A stretch of DNA of 64,000 nt from Ceratodon purpureus (Eukaryota; Streptophyta; Bryopsida; Pseudoditrichales; Ditrichaceae), in NCBI GenBank assembly GCA_014871385.1, contig CM026433.1:5653585-5717584 (forward strand), given 5' to 3'. The translations under genes were made by a program, and so were the position numbers. The notes beneath the pieces were generated by a model that searched no databases, was not told where the DNA came from, and saw nothing but the letters and a program-made list of their open reading frames with translations. Position 1 is the stretch's first letter. Every line of letters starts with the position of its first letter. Of this stretch, positions 47,212-59,045 are shown piece after piece.

Positions 47212-50200
47212 CTGCATAAAAAGAACAATGAATCAAAATACACATCAAACAATACACTGGGAATGGCACGGGCTAAAACAAGAATGCAATTAAATCACCT
47301 AGCGCTTATGTTAAGGAAGGGGAAGAAAGATGCACTGAATTCCGAGAAACATAATCCAAAACAGGCCATGGCCACGATTGTGCGAGTAATAAATGTATGT
47401 CACTCATCAATTTCGAATAAAATCAAGACTCGGAAGGTTAGCCCATACCGATACTGTCATGCTATTCGACATACTGGAGCTCGATCTCGTCTACAAATTC
47501 ATTGTCGTCGAGATGCGTGTCGTCATCGATACGTTCCTCGTCGGCAACAAATGCAACGTAGGTTTCGGGGTTCACTTCTTCGTTTAAATTTGTAGTTGTG
47601 CTACTCTCCACTATAGGAGACCCCCGAACATTTTCAGACCGTGTGCTTAGTGTCGGTCTACTTGATCCGAGTGTTCCAAATACACGCACCTCCCGGTCAC
47701 CTTCAATCCGCTTGCTTCTAGGATCGTGTCTGATAACCACTTTCCATGTGGGATCAACCACGTCGTTGATAAAGAACACTTGGGAGACAGCGGCTGGATA
47801 CACATACGGACCTTCGGACGCTGCTCTCTCGCATGGTACTGTACAATCCAGAAACCGAAAGCATCTTTCCTTATCACCCTGCGTCCTTGGTCGTGCGTTC
47901 TAATCCAGGAACCTTCCATCACCACACAATTAACTCCGGAATACGTGACCAGAATAATATTTTTGAGAATGCCTACATCTATCTCTGTACAGGTGGGTGA
48001 AGGAGGAATTGCTGCGATCCCTGAATCGAAAGCCACAGTTGAATTACCTGCCTCTGAATTGCATGCGTAGTGACATCCATATGCCCACATGGCATTGAAT
48101 GTCCATGCATTTTCAGAGGGTAGGCAGTGCAGACATTCAAGCTCACGAGTAATGGGGAAACCATCGTCTTTAAGTGCCCTTACATGAACATTCAGCCAGT
48201 CAGCGAATTTGGGGAAGGGGATTGAAAGGTGTCCAGGATACTGGATAGGGATTCTGCGATTTCTCCCAAGTGACCTCACGTATGATTCTCGAGCCGACTT
48301 GAATTCTCTCTTCAGTTCTAACCACTCCCTGCACAGATATGCCATATGCAAAAAAGTCAAGATGTAATCACGTTTATAAAACATCGTCCTAACAAAGTGG
48401 ATACGTATCCGGTAACTCTGCACAAAGCTGCAAAGTATTTCAGCAATGTGCAATGTCTAAGGGGACTAGAGTAAGCCGCCTAATAGTGCAAACATGGCCG
48501 CCTGCTTCATGCTTTACCGCATCAATTCTAAACACTGTCTGTGAAGGATGTGCTCTGTGCAAAAAAAAATTAGACTTGAATCAATTTTTAAAAATAACTG
48601 ACTAGAGAACTCAGTGCTTATGTGAGCGAATTGTACGAGGTGAGTGGGTTGTAGGTCTGCTTACCCATACAATTTTTCGGTATGTACAGAATGCTTTATG
48701 ATGTAGTCGTGAATGAGGCTGTGTTCCCTGTCAGTTAATTGCTTTGGTTTGGGTTTTCCGAGTAAGAGTTCACCCGAATCTTTCAGTTCTTCGGCATCCC
48801 ACACACGGCTCTTACTATGCTCATATAACTCAAAATATTCTGTACAAAATCCTAAACTCTCATCTATCATGTATCCAGTTGCCATCCCTGCTTCAGGTTT
48901 AGATTTGTCACGTACATACTTGGTAAGTACCCCCAGATAGCGCTCAACAGAATAACACCATCTCGCATGAACAGGGCCGCAGATTTCAAGTTCATCCACC
49001 AAGTGCACTACAAGATGGGTCATGATGTCAAAAAATCCTGGGGGAAAATTTAGTTCCAAGAGACATAGAACTTCTACAGCACATGTTCGAAGAGGAGGAA
49101 TCTCAGACAAACGAATGACTTTAGAGCAGATTCTTTGGAAGAGATTACCCAATCTTATAATGGTCTCCGAACTCCTCTACTTAAACTATGTCGGATCGAG
49201 GCAGGTAATATCTGCTGGAGGAGTACATGGTGATCGTGACTTTTTAGTCCGTTCAGTCTCTTCTCACCGATGTGCTTCGTGAGTGTGCTGCTGTAGCCAC
49301 TGGGTACTTTAGTACCCGATACCAAGTTCAGAAAATTTGCCCTCTCAGAATCAGTAAAAACATAAGGTGCCCTCGGCTTAACGTAGTTCCCCGAGCTCCC
49401 AATTGTCAGATGAAGGTGATGCATTTTCTCGGCCTGTGCCATGTCCCGTCTGGTTGCGAGAGTGTCCTTGTCTCCAAAGAGATGCTTCACTATATTGTCT
49501 GACACGTTCCGTTCGATATGCATTATATCCAGGGTATTTCGGATCGGCAATTCCTGAAAGACAAGAGACAGATTGTGTTAGTCATACTCAGAGTGTAACA
49601 TGATTTAAAAGAAAAATACACTCAGAATCAATAATCCGGGACATACGACTTCCATGAGCCGACTCGACATGTCACTGGTATCATACGGTTCGAGAACGGA
49701 CCCCGTCGAATAATAGAGCCAAAACTCAACAACAATATAAAAACTGAGTTAGATGAGTACAGTTCCTCATCGCACCTCAAGTTCCTGATTAAAAGAAACT
49801 TGAGTCCACTTAGGACATCCAGACATATGAATTAGGAGTGATTATAACAAAGCCATGTTTTCTCAATTAAAATTTTCCATCATCAGTCTTCCAGAGTCAT
49901 CGAATCGCCGTGGCAATGGAATGTACCGCCCATTGCTCAAAGCAACGTCTCTGATGTCTCTAATAGAGTCTCTATAAGCGGCATTGAGAGATTTACACAA
50001 GCGATGTATTAGAGAATTCGGGTGATCATCGGACCATTTATGTCAGACGATGCTCTACAACTGCTCCATCACACACAATGCATCGTAAACATGGATAATG
50101 CTGGATAAGTTCCTTCGTTGAACAATGCTGATAAATGTCGAGGCGGAAGTCGAAAATCTAACACACAACTAACGTAAGGATACGACTACATATTATTATT

Positions 50201-50547
50201 TGCTGTTCTACTGACTGTGCGAATACGCAATTCAGAGGGTAACGAGCACAAGGGCACAACTGGAAAAAAAGGTCGAGTGTTCCAAATAGAAGCAAATGTC
50301 TACGGAATCTGTAGTCACAGTCGAAAATTAGAGCAAAGAAGCAAAGCAATGAAAAGAACGGGGCATTAGGTGTAATTTGGGGTCATGAAAAGGCCGTGTA
50401 AGCCTGCCCTTTCTAGGTGAACTCCCTGCTGCCTCCCGCACTGTCGCTGGCAGCGGGTGCCAGAGTCGCTGCCCGCACAGAACTGCGTGGCGCACTGTGA
50501 TTAACAGTTCTCGGAATAATTCTTGAGACATGAACGACTTGTCTCGG

Positions 50548-50715
50548 GGTTTGGTCCCAAGTGGGCAAGTGATGTCAGTCCGGCACTGTAGATTGTGCTT
50601 TCCACACGCCTCGCTCGGAGGTCATTGGTTCGAGCCCCCGTGGCGGTTGCTGGCACCACGGTGGCATGTGCTGTGCCACGTCGAAAAGTACGCGGGCAGC
50701 GCTTGTTTTTTTCTC
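50548..50715 (+). mobile_element. tRNA-derived SINE-like copy in TNP2 B intron
   Basis: GTCCGGCACTGTAGATTGTG (A-box region) is followed by GGTTCGAGCCCCC (B box) at about 50628-50640 with tRNA-like spacing. Then come short GC-rich hairpins (GGCACCACGGTGGCATGTGC). The order matches the minus-strand copy at 56720-56925. It is an internal polymerase III promoter type insertion with no function of its own. Confidence 0.55.
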
Positions 50716-51741
50716 TCACGTGCCGCTTACACGGCCTTTTTGTGACCCGATTTTGCACCTAATGAATCCAGAGCTGCAACTTACGTGCCAATAAGGTAAA
50801 TCAAAAAGAGCGGAGACTCTTTTGATGCCAAATAGCCTTGCTGGGTCTGCAGAAGCTGGGCTTGCGCCGAGGGCCTCCCAACTTTCGCGCAATTGCCTCC
50901 ATCGAATCACATCTGCAGAAGTCACTCTTGAGGGTGGTCTACGTCTCTCCTCTACGCCACCCCAAACAGAGCTAGCGGCCCTCCAAGGATGATCTTCGGG
51001 CAAAAATATGCGGTACTGGTTGTCATACACATTCTTGTGTAGGGCGAGAGACCGTCTGGAGATCGTATTAAGCCCACATACAGGGCACCCACGGTAACCC
51101 TTTGTGACACAACCAACGACAATCCCATATGCGGGAAAGTCGTGAATTGTCCAGAGTAGTATGGCTTTCATGTTAAAGCGTGGTGAACCCCCATACATTG
51201 AAGCATCCTCTGTATACACTCCAGTATTCCATAAGATTTTAAGTTCATCAAGAAGAGGTTGAATATAAACATCAAAATTCTCACCTGTAACTGATTTTTT
51301 CCCTGGTGTAATGAAATTAAGCATTATGAAATGCCTCTTCGTGGTCATCCACGGTGGCAGGTTATAATTCAAAATTATAACTGGCCATGTGCTCCATGTA
51401 GAGCGTTTTACAGAAAACGGATTGACTCCATCTGTAGCTAATCCAAGTCGCAAATTCCGCGGTTCAAAGGAAAATTCAGCCCGCCATCTCCAATTGATAA
51501 ACTTCCATTGATGAGAGTCCACTGCCCCCCGCATCACCCCATCCTCGCTCTCGTTTCTGGCATGCCAGGTCATATAAGAGGCTTGTACTGGCGTGCTATA
51601 CATCCGCTGCAGTCTAGGAATTAGCGGAAAGTGCCGAAGAACCTTTATAGGTACCTTACTTTTGCCCACCATTTTGTACCTCTCTGCAGAACACATAGGA
51701 CACTTATCTAGCTCTTTGTACTCGGGCCCCCTCTAAAAAGG

Positions 51742-51785
51742 ATGCATGTCTTGGGACTAGGATGCATGTCTTGGGACTAGGATGC
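51742..51785 (-). repeat. 20-bp tandem duplication inside TNP2 B
   Basis: The unit AGGATGCATGTCTTGGGACT occurs twice in direct succession, followed by a partial third start (AGGATGCA). It lies in the exon segment that should encode the second cysteine motif. Being 20 bases, it shifts the frame and introduces TAG. Confidence 0.9.
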
Positions 51786-53171
51786 AGTGGATAGTTTCGT
51801 AGGCTAATCCGAGATTCTGCAGTAGTTTAGAGGCATGGTATTCATTATGGGGCAAAGAATTCACTTTGGGCAACAGACTCTTGCTGAGAATTCCAAAAAT
51901 CTCATTGACTAACTGATTAGAAGCGTTATGCGTGCGAAGGCAATTGAGCAAGAGAAGAGTTCCACCGAGCTGAGTTAGACCACTCCCTGTAAACAGCGGT
52001 GTGCTTGCACTATCCTGCAGCACCTGATGCCGCGTAGGACGAATTTGGTCCATTGCCGGGAGGTCATCGTCTGGCATGTCGTCCTCTCGCTGCTCTGCCT
52101 GTGCTGCACCAGGAACCACATTGGCCATGTCTGCTTCTCGCAAACCTTCATCATTCATTGGCCTCGCATTGTCCAAATCAGCATCTCCATCCGCATTGTC
52201 CCTTTGTTGTTCTTCCTCAGCATCATGTGCATTTCCCAAGCGACCTACCAATGCATCGTAAACATGGAACGTGTGCTGTACCATTTCTTCCATGTTCAGC
52301 CCCTCATCTAATCTCCTGTCGCCATAGTCCTGCGCAGCACGACCCCTCGTTCCATAGCTTTCCCTGATATCTAAGTCCCACTCCACGTCTGAATCGTCCG
52401 CTTCAAAACCCTAGAAAAAAAACCCAGTGTCTGTATTAGAAAAAACGAGTATCTCTAACTAGTCCCGAACTACATCAGTTCTATCTAAGTACTTTCAACA
52501 GTATTACATACCGGCACCCCTTGTGAGAGAAAACGTACCTCTGTCGATCCGCGGAGAGATGGGTGTCTTCCATACGTTTGTAGATGTTGATTCACAACAC
52601 TCCTAAATCGTAATGACCGGTTCTGGCCAAGACATATATTACAAGGACAAATTCGTTTTTGACTTCTCCTCCTATCTGCTAATAACTCCTCCCTGAAACT
52701 GAGCTTCCTATCTCGAGCAAGTATCGTAAGTCTATCTCGCAGCCTAGACCCATCATCTTCTTCCATTGAAAACTAAACGCCTGCTCTTGTACTCCTCTAT
52801 CAATTTTGTGAAAGTGTCTCCAACCGGTTAGAGTCCGTGCTGAAACCCTTGCTTGTGGTTTTGATATTGGTGGGTCTATTGTCTGTCAGCTGAATGAATA
52901 GTGATCATCCCAAGGAAGGATGAATTTTTTTTTCATCCAGATGACAAGTGGCAAAATCATCGGAGTAGTGATGGAAGGTACGTAATGGTTTAGCAACCGT
53001 TTATTCTCATGTAAGTTGTAACAAGAGGCCTGTCTGATAGCCTCGGCGGGAATACAATGATTTGCGAACCCTACGTAATCACGAACTTCTAAATCCCAGA
53101 ACCGCTAGTTTCTGGACTTAAGGTGGCCGAGACTGCAACACATCAACCTAAACCGCAGGAGTGTACTACAA

Positions 53172-54215
53172 CTACTGATCTGGGCTCGTTGCGGCTATCC
53201 AGTACGTCAGGTGTAACAGATAGTTTCTACTGAAGCAACTCTGTATATGTTGTAGGACACAAAACGCAAAAGTGAAGTGCATGATCTTCATGCATCCGAC
53301 GTCCGTCGACTTGTGAACAATGGAAATGGCCTTGAACATAATCACTTGGGCACAGAATTCCCAGAAACGGCAGCATATCGGACCACAGGACGGCTTCTCA
53401 TACGCGTCTCCGAAAAATAATACGAGGTCATTACTCTGCTCCAGTATAGGCAGGTCGTCGTCGACTTCTAGCAGTGGAATCTGTTCCACAGAACTCGATG
53501 AGCATTGGTAGCTTCTGGCACCTTCTGTAGACAACTCCGTTCCATTCCGTAGAACACGACCTGAATCATCAAACTGAGCATAAGATCCGCGGTCCATATA
53601 AGGGACTTTTCTCGAGGAGACACACATTTCCCTAAATTTTGGCGTCATCGGAACATGCCGAATTACCTTCTCCGATACCTTTTTATTGCCCACACTCTTG
53701 TACCTATCTGCAAAACAAAGAGGACATCTCTCCAAGTCCTCATACACAGGCCCCTTAAAGAGGACGCATCCCTCGGGACCGGGACAACAATCGATAAGTT
53801 CACCAGGTAATCCGAGGCCCAGTATACCCCCTTCCGTTGAGAAGCCCGATTCTTGCTGTGGAATATTATAACGGCCTTCCAGTTGAGCATCAGTTCCGTG
53901 GTTCAGAGGCCAGTCAGCGACGGGCAGATCAGGTACTGCACCGCCATCAGCCGTTGCGTCACTATAAGACGGTCCCAAGCTTGAAGGACCGCATGCTTCG
54001 GCCTCGGCAAGACTCGTAACGACACCATCCCCACTCCGCGAACTGTTTTCTCGAGCGTCCGATGCTTCCTCTTTACTTGTATCCCACTCCTCACTCTCCA
54101 TGTCTCTAAGAACATCCTCTAAATCTCCGAAGTTCCACACACTCACAATATTCCCGAAGGAGTCTCTACGAGCAAACCCGTACGTCAAAGCCAATTCTGG
54201 ACTATACCCTTCCAT
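53172..54215 (-). CDS. Partial TNP2-like protein carrying only the cysteine-rich segment, 347 aa
   Basis: This is a single open ORF from ATG 54215. Residues 1-100 are acidic and not TNP2-like by eye. Residues about 135-200 (LGLPGELIDCCPGPEGCVLF, DLERCPLCFADRYK, VIRHVPMTPKFREMC) align well with the cysteine motif and start of the TNP2 core in genes A and B. The reading then departs from TNP2: VEQIPLLEVDDDLPILEQSN follows and the tail has no motif. The rest of the transposase core, DUF4218 and DUF4216 are absent. It lies between TNP2 B and TNP1 B, starting 608 bases from the divergent TNP1 ATG. It may be a decayed copy, or a truncated regulatory product that competes with the transposase. An unseen splice near the end of the cysteine segment is possible. 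Confidence 0.5.
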   Translation of the reverse strand: MEGYSPELALTYGFARRDSFGNIVSVWNFGDLEDVLRDMESEEWDTSKEEASDARENSSRSGDGVVTSLAEAEACGPSSLGPSYSDATADGGAVPDLPVADWPLNHGTDAQLEGRYNIPQQESGFSTEGGILGLGLPGELIDCCPGPEGCVLFKGPVYEDLERCPLCFADRYKSVGNKKVSEKVIRHVPMTPKFREMCVSSRKVPYMDRGSYAQFDDSGRVLRNGTELSTEGARSYQCSSSSVEQIPLLEVDDDLPILEQSNDLVLFFGDAYEKPSCGPICCRFWEFCAQVIMFKAISIVHKSTDVGCMKIMHFTFAFCVLQHIQSCFSRNYLLHLTYWIAATSPDQ

Positions 54216-54823
54216 GACGCAACGACTATCGGAAACCCAGATTAATCAAAATCGACTAGTGGGGCAGGACTTGAATACAACGTACGACACACCGATTGCC
54301 ACCACCAGCTTCTGCGTTCTTAAGAAGCCAGTCACACTCCTACGACGTTCCCAGGTCAAGTGATAGTACCTTTTTGTTCCATTGGTTCCCAATGTGGTCT
54401 ATAAATTCTTGAGGCGGCGCAAAATGTCTATCAATACTTGGGAACCCGACTAGATCCTGGCAGAGCACTCTGATTGATCCGCACAATAGATCATGGCAGA
54501 TTCATGTAGTCTATGTTTGATTGCTCCAACGTCCAGCGGACAACGTTAGATGCATGTTTAGCATTTTGACAACTTTTCGCTGTGTCACCGTCCACCCCAC
54601 TTTTTCACAGTCTATTTTTCTACGCACCTTCAGATTTTTCATAAACCTAGTTTTTGTTCGCCGTCTCACAATCCTAATGGATGAATCCGGAGCACGCGCC
54701 GATAATGGATTTCTAGTCCGTGATTCACCTTCCTCAGGATCGTCGTCACAAGACTCTTTGGATTCTCCACGACATCTTACAATCGAGCCTGACTAGAGTC
54801 GAGAAGTGGAGAGCGACCATAAT

Positions 54824-56614
54824 ATGGCTTACCCTGCGAGGTTGGCGGAGCGTCCCATCATCGACGGCGTCGCATACGATCAAACCGTCACGGCACCGGT
54901 AAGTATTCTAACAGTACTGTTTATTCTGACGTCGAAAAATCTTGAAACCTGAGGAAGGTGATGCCAAAATGTTGCCCTGAAATCGTGAATATGTGTAAGT
55001 CAACGTTGATCACATTCGAGTAGCTCGAATCCCTCCTTCGATTGACCATCGAAGAATATGCTCCTGTGCAATGTTCTTCCGAATATTTTTCTTATCTACT
55101 TGTCGACATTATTTATTAGGCTTTGAAACCTATATCTTACCAAATATCGAGAAGGTACGCTACTGTGCCCTGTTTTGAAACGTGATGCCATGTCATTCTT
55201 TGGAAATCTGTCAATATCATACACATGCATAATTGACGAGTAAACCTGGACCATGTAGCCGGAGCTTATGCCGAGCATGTCCAACTACCCTGGAACGAAC
55301 GTGATCGGAGTACGTCGTCCTCCACTAGACCTCGGGCCACCTCCATACCCAGCGATGTTCGGCACAATACCTGCACAAGGGCCCTGGCTTAATGACCGCG
55401 GTCATCCTTCAGTAAACGCTGGATTTCCTGAGCGAAATCAACCACAACCGCTAATCACGCCAGTCATGTGCCAACCGCAGGTATCATTGTCTAATTCCAC
55501 CGAAATCCCGAGGTCGGAGTTTGGTCGTGGCCTTGATGTTGCATCTGAAGGTCGAAGGCCAGACGACAATCGTAAACGCTCCATCTCCCGCGAATTTCAG
55601 CGACCTTACTTAAAGGAGATGGCAGCCGCCCACGCTCAAAACCGCGACCCGAACATCGAGATCCCAGTATGTGCTGAAGGTACGGTCCTTGGCCTTAAAA
55701 GCTCTTGGCACAGGGCTGCTCGCCTTTGTGCACGTCAGACTATAAATTACAGGGTTAGAAGCTATAAGTCTAGACGAGCGTATTGGGAATCTCAAGTTGA
55801 ATGTGTTGCAGAGAAATTAGCAAAGCAGTTCACGTACAGTAGACCACTTGACATAAGGTACCTTGGCAAATTTTTGAAAAATACTTTGAAAAATGATAGA
55901 AAAACATGGACGGCACATTTTATTCTAACTGGTGGATCAAGACACCACAAATGTCCGGAAGAGGCGTTTACGGAATGGAAGAAGTATTGGGTGAGTGTCG
56001 CAGGACGTGAGGAATCTCTACAGATGACCGAGATGAGAAAAGGAAAGAAAAAAACACAAAGGACTTCTATATCTACACCCGACTCTGATCCTGCCGGGAA
56101 CTGGGAGCAAGTACAGAATCCGGTAACTTCTTCATTTCCATTCATAATTTTTTTCGCTTTCATTACTACAAACTTAGCATTATGTATCCCTCATTCTATG
56201 ATTGATGCATTTGATATTGCTTTTATAATACCCACAGGCACATCGAGTTGCTTCAAACACCGATTTCACCGGCAGGCTGGCGAGTGCATCCACATTCAAC
56301 TCTGAATACTCAGGAAGTCAACATGTAACAACATCTGGTTCTGCCCACGTTCCCAGGTTTGACGAGAGCACGCCAAATTTCCCTCGAGTACGTATAACCC
56401 ACCGTACCCATGCATCACATCCCCTTTACGAGTCCCATGTTTGCGAACTTGTAATATCTATATCTATCCGCCATCTCATATACGTAAAGTTTGCTGCCAC
56501 ATTAACGCCTGGATCTATTTACTCTGTATACAGCAGCACCCGGTGACGCTGTCGTGTAAGGAACTGTTTCAATATGTAAATACAGTGTGGAATGGTTTGG
56601 GAGAAGTCTTCTGA
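54824..56614 (+). CDS. TNP1-like / Ptta-En/Spm-family protein B, four exons, 389 aa
   Basis: Exons are 54824-54898, 55259-56122, 56238-56387 and 56534-56614. All junctions are GT-AG and phase 0, giving 389 residues with no stop. The N-terminal third is proline-rich. Residues about 160-275 form the family-like core: GTVLGLKSSWHRAARLCARQ, YLGKFLKNTLKNDRKTW, CPEEAFTEWKKYW and a K/R-rich MRKGKKKT stretch. The pattern parallels the C-terminal part of TNP1-like A (F/W aromatic motif, CP, then K-rich). After the core, exons 3 and 4 are serine/threonine-rich and end LGEVF. The likely role is binding subterminal repeats of element B and assisting TNP2. Its intact state contrasts with the broken TNP2 of the same element. 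Confidence 0.68.
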
Positions 56615-56719
56615 GCAAATAGAAATAAAACTAAGAAAAACAAAAATATAGACAAAAGGGAGGGGGGAGATCAGAGGAATGAAGGGGGAAGAGAAAGGAC
56701 CGTGGTTTTAACCACGAAA

Positions 56720-56925
56720 CTTGGAGTCTCTGCATCTTCTCACATGCTCAGGGGGTAGGTGGCGCCAACTGGTAGTTTCCTGCCTAGTTTTCACTAGCAG
56801 TGCCAAGCCACGTGGCCATTCGCATGCTCATACGGGTCCAAAGGGTTTCGAACCCGGACCAGTGCTATGGCGCTTGAAGCACTTTACCAGTTGGACTTCC
56901 GCGGCTTGGCGATTATCAGGGCATG
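56720..56925 (-). mobile_element. tRNA-derived SINE-like copy
   Basis: On the minus strand the head reads GCCGCGGAAGTCCAACTGGT (A-box region) and then CCGGGTTCGAAACCC (B box), with a tRNA-like 40-base spacing. A GC-rich body with CCACGTGGCTTGGCAC follows. It is not a functional tRNA because the acceptor stem does not close. It resembles the copy at 50548-50715. Confidence 0.55.
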
Positions 56926-57120
56926 CTGAAGGGATTTATATCCCTATCCATTGTTTAATATTTTTTATTTTATGTTTTTTTGAGTGGATTTGATTGGGGA
57001 AAACAGATCACATCTTTGGGAAAGCTTCACGGTGACGCCTTCTACAAAGTATTTGTGTTATAAGAAGAAGTTTCATTTAGAACTTCATCAGTTTTTTGTA
57101 GTTGTTTGATTTCTTTGATC

Positions 57121-57579
57121 ATGTCGAATTGGAGAGTTTTTTCTGAGTCTCAGGATGAAGAGCTTCAACCAGAGCTTGAGCTGGATTTTTCTTTATCTCA
57201 ACTGCCGGTTCGTACTCTTCTGCCATTTAATCCTGCACCGTTGCATGAGCGTCCACAAGAAGAAGCTGGGCCTTCTCGGCCGCCAAAGCAACCTCGTGTG
57301 GAGCAGCGGTGGCACGGCAATCTTCAACAAGATGCTCGTGCCTTGGTGATTCTGTTGCAGGTTGGGTGTGTTGAACCTGGTACTCGAGATGTGACGTTTG
57401 GAGGGATCTTTGAAGGCCTAAATGACAATCAATATTCTTGTTGTCTTAGGCCTGTCAAAGGAAGTCGCGGTCATCAACGTTGGCTTGAAGGTCCAGTAAA
57501 TCCGTTGACCAAGGCTGCTCGTGCTGACTTTGTTGCCCTTATCCTTCAACGCATCCTCAAGTTCTTGCAAATGGAGTGA
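57121..57579 (+). CDS. Unrecognised 152-aa protein
   Basis: ATG 57121 follows a leader with TTTGATCATG. The in-frame start at 57106 would add five residues. Residues 15-35 are acidic (DEELQPELELDFSLS) and 36-75 proline-rich with KQPRVEQRWHG. Residues 80-152 look folded: ARALVILLQVGCVEPGTRDV, TFGGIFEGLNDNQYS, then AARADFVALILQRILKFLQ as a terminal helix. The VTFGGIFEGL stretch faintly recalls COSTARS/ABRACL proteins, but the match is too weak to name it. It lies between element B and the gypsy-like element and could belong to either. Confidence 0.4.
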   Translation: MSNWRVFSESQDEELQPELELDFSLSQLPVRTLLPFNPAPLHERPQEEAGPSRPPKQPRVEQRWHGNLQQDARALVILLQVGCVEPGTRDVTFGGIFEGLNDNQYSCCLRPVKGSRGHQRWLEGPVNPLTKAARADFVALILQRILKFLQME

Positions 57580-59045
57580 AATTCCTTTTGGAATTCTTTT
57601 CAAGCTCTTTTAGACATATATTAAATTTTACTTGTTTAGTTTTTTTTATGTTACCAAACTTCACCTTGCATATTAGAAGTTTGGTAGATAGAAGGTGGAA
57701 ATAGTTTACCATTTGGTAGACTTTTGATGCCTTATGGCTAAGATAAGGGATAGATAAGGCTGAAGTAAGCTTGAGGGAGTTAGCCAATAAGTAGTTGAGG
57801 CCCATGAGGCGTAGGTATGGGCCGGTGTTGACTTTGGGAGAAGGCAAAGAGGTCGGGTTCCCCTCTCTCCTCCACCAGAGTTTAGTTTTTTCGGTGTGCA
57901 GTTTTTGGAGAGCGAGAGCTGAGTGTGTACTATGAGTTTTTCTATGAGATTTTGAGAGCTTGTACATCTTGTTGTTGTGCTTCTATAATGATATGGCACG
58001 CTCTATTTGGGCTCAGTATGTAATTTCTATGTGTGTTTGAGTGGGACAGTGTCCGCTGTAAAGAAGTTTAGAAGACCGAAACTTCAAAAGCTTGTAGAAA
58101 CTTGTTTATAGTGTTTTTGTTTACAAAATTTAAGCATGTCAAGTATTATTGCATTAGTTTCCTATGGTGCTTTATGAATTTTGATTTAGATTGTTTGAGA
58201 CAAAGTTATGGCTTTGAAGGTGAGAGGGTGTTGAGTTGCCGAATAGATTCAAGAGTGGAAGTAAGTACCAACTTCATGTGAGCATAGAAACCGTTTGGTA
58301 TAGATTCTGAAGATGAATTTTTGAGAGAATTTAGGTGCTGTTATCAGCTTTCTAGAAAGCTATCACTCAACTTAATCGAAGCTTGTATGAAGTCAGAGTG
58401 TTCTTGAAAGCAAAGAGAGGTGCAGCTGATGCTGAATTCGGGAGTATGACCTTTGGCGAGCTATGGACTCTTGACAGTACCTTGTTGAGCTTTAATCTTT
58501 CTATTTCTTTGTGAAGCACTTTGATAGCTTTCCAAAATGCTAAAGCACTCCTGATTTGAAGTGTTTATGCTAATTTGGTGGTTAATTGAAGTTTGGCTAT
58601 TATTTTAGAGGAAGATTTGGGATTTTGAAGGTATGTACAAGACTTATACGGTTTTGTATACGGTAGATCGTATTTATACTTTGTACATGTATGTATAAGA
58701 GTATTATACTTGTACGTATAAATCATGTATTCGTATAGTATGTTCTACTGTATTTATACATGACAAATATACGTATAAAAGTACTCTATATATACGTATA
58801 AAATACTCTACGTATACGGATAGGAATACTCTACGTATACGTACAAAGGGGGGTATAGGTTCAAGTATGTATACATGATGTGGTCAAAGGTTATTACTTC
58901 TTATATTATCCTTGTCTTTCATGTCTTGAGCCAAAACTAATAGCAGCCAGAAATCCAGTATTTTCCCAAGGCAAAGACTTCTCTACCCGACATTTGGTGC
59001 TTCCACTGAGAGTAGCTTTGGGGCATTGGTTTTGGTTGAGGCGTT
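57580..59045 (+). other. Probable 5' LTR and leader of the gypsy-like element, boundaries not resolved
   Basis: No gene is visible. 58985-59010 reads CCGACATTTGGTGCTTCCAC, like the sequence that follows the 5' LTR in many plant gypsy elements, so the LTR probably ends near 58990. Its start was not found, and the 3' LTR lies outside the window. 58640-58860 contains many TACGTATA and AATACTCTACGTATACG repeats that may be U3 regulatory repeats. Confidence 0.35.

Larger units (their letters stand above)
47462..52766 (-). pseudogene. TNP2 transposase of CACTA element B, disabled
   Basis: Exons, minus strand: 52766-52539 (CPCNICLGQN zinc motif), 52410-50785 (cysteine motif and Transposase_21-like core, LATDGVNPFSVKRSTW, YIQPLLDELK, GCPVCGLNT), 49553-48665 (LDIMHIERNV, then DUF4218-like LNFPPGFFDIMTHLVVHLVD) and 48328-47462 (DUF4216-like, DAFGFWIVQYHA, VFFINDVVDPTWKVV). 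A small exon near 48554 is possible. Three lesions break it. A 20-base tandem duplication at about 51742-51781 creates a stop in the cysteine motif. The frame shifts by one base at about 49167, where IRET in gene A aligns with a shifted frame here. Another shift is at about 47835 in the last domain. Exon and splice signals are otherwise well kept, so inactivation is fairly recent. A SINE-like copy lies in the intron after 50785. Confidence 0.8.
43584..56614. mobile_element. CACTA element B, left end visible, right end not found
   Basis: The left tip CACTAGTGGAAACAGGC at 43584 is a typical CACTA terminus. It is followed by short ACACC/GGTGTA repeats (ACACCATATG, ACACCG, TATGGTGTA, CGGTGTAAATGG) that resemble subterminal binding sites. 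The unit holds a TNP2 gene (minus), a partial TNP2-like ORF (minus), a TNP1-like gene (plus) and an unrecognised multi-exon gene (minus). The TNP1/TNP2 pair is divergent, as in element A but inverted. I found no matching right terminus, so the end given is the last supported coding base. It may have been lost or lie in the flank shared with the retrotransposon. Confidence 0.5.

Noticed and set aside
49940..49960. GCAACGTC near 49942 as another subterminal repeat
   Set aside because: A single isolated match in the TNP2 B intron, not in an array and not near a terminus.
56837..56909. Functional tRNA gene on the minus strand
   Set aside because: A and B boxes are present, but the acceptor stem does not close and the sequence continues into a SINE-like body.
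57340..57579. COSTARS/ABRACL-family protein
   Set aside because: Only a short VTFG-x-IF resemblance; the rest of the family pattern is not evident.
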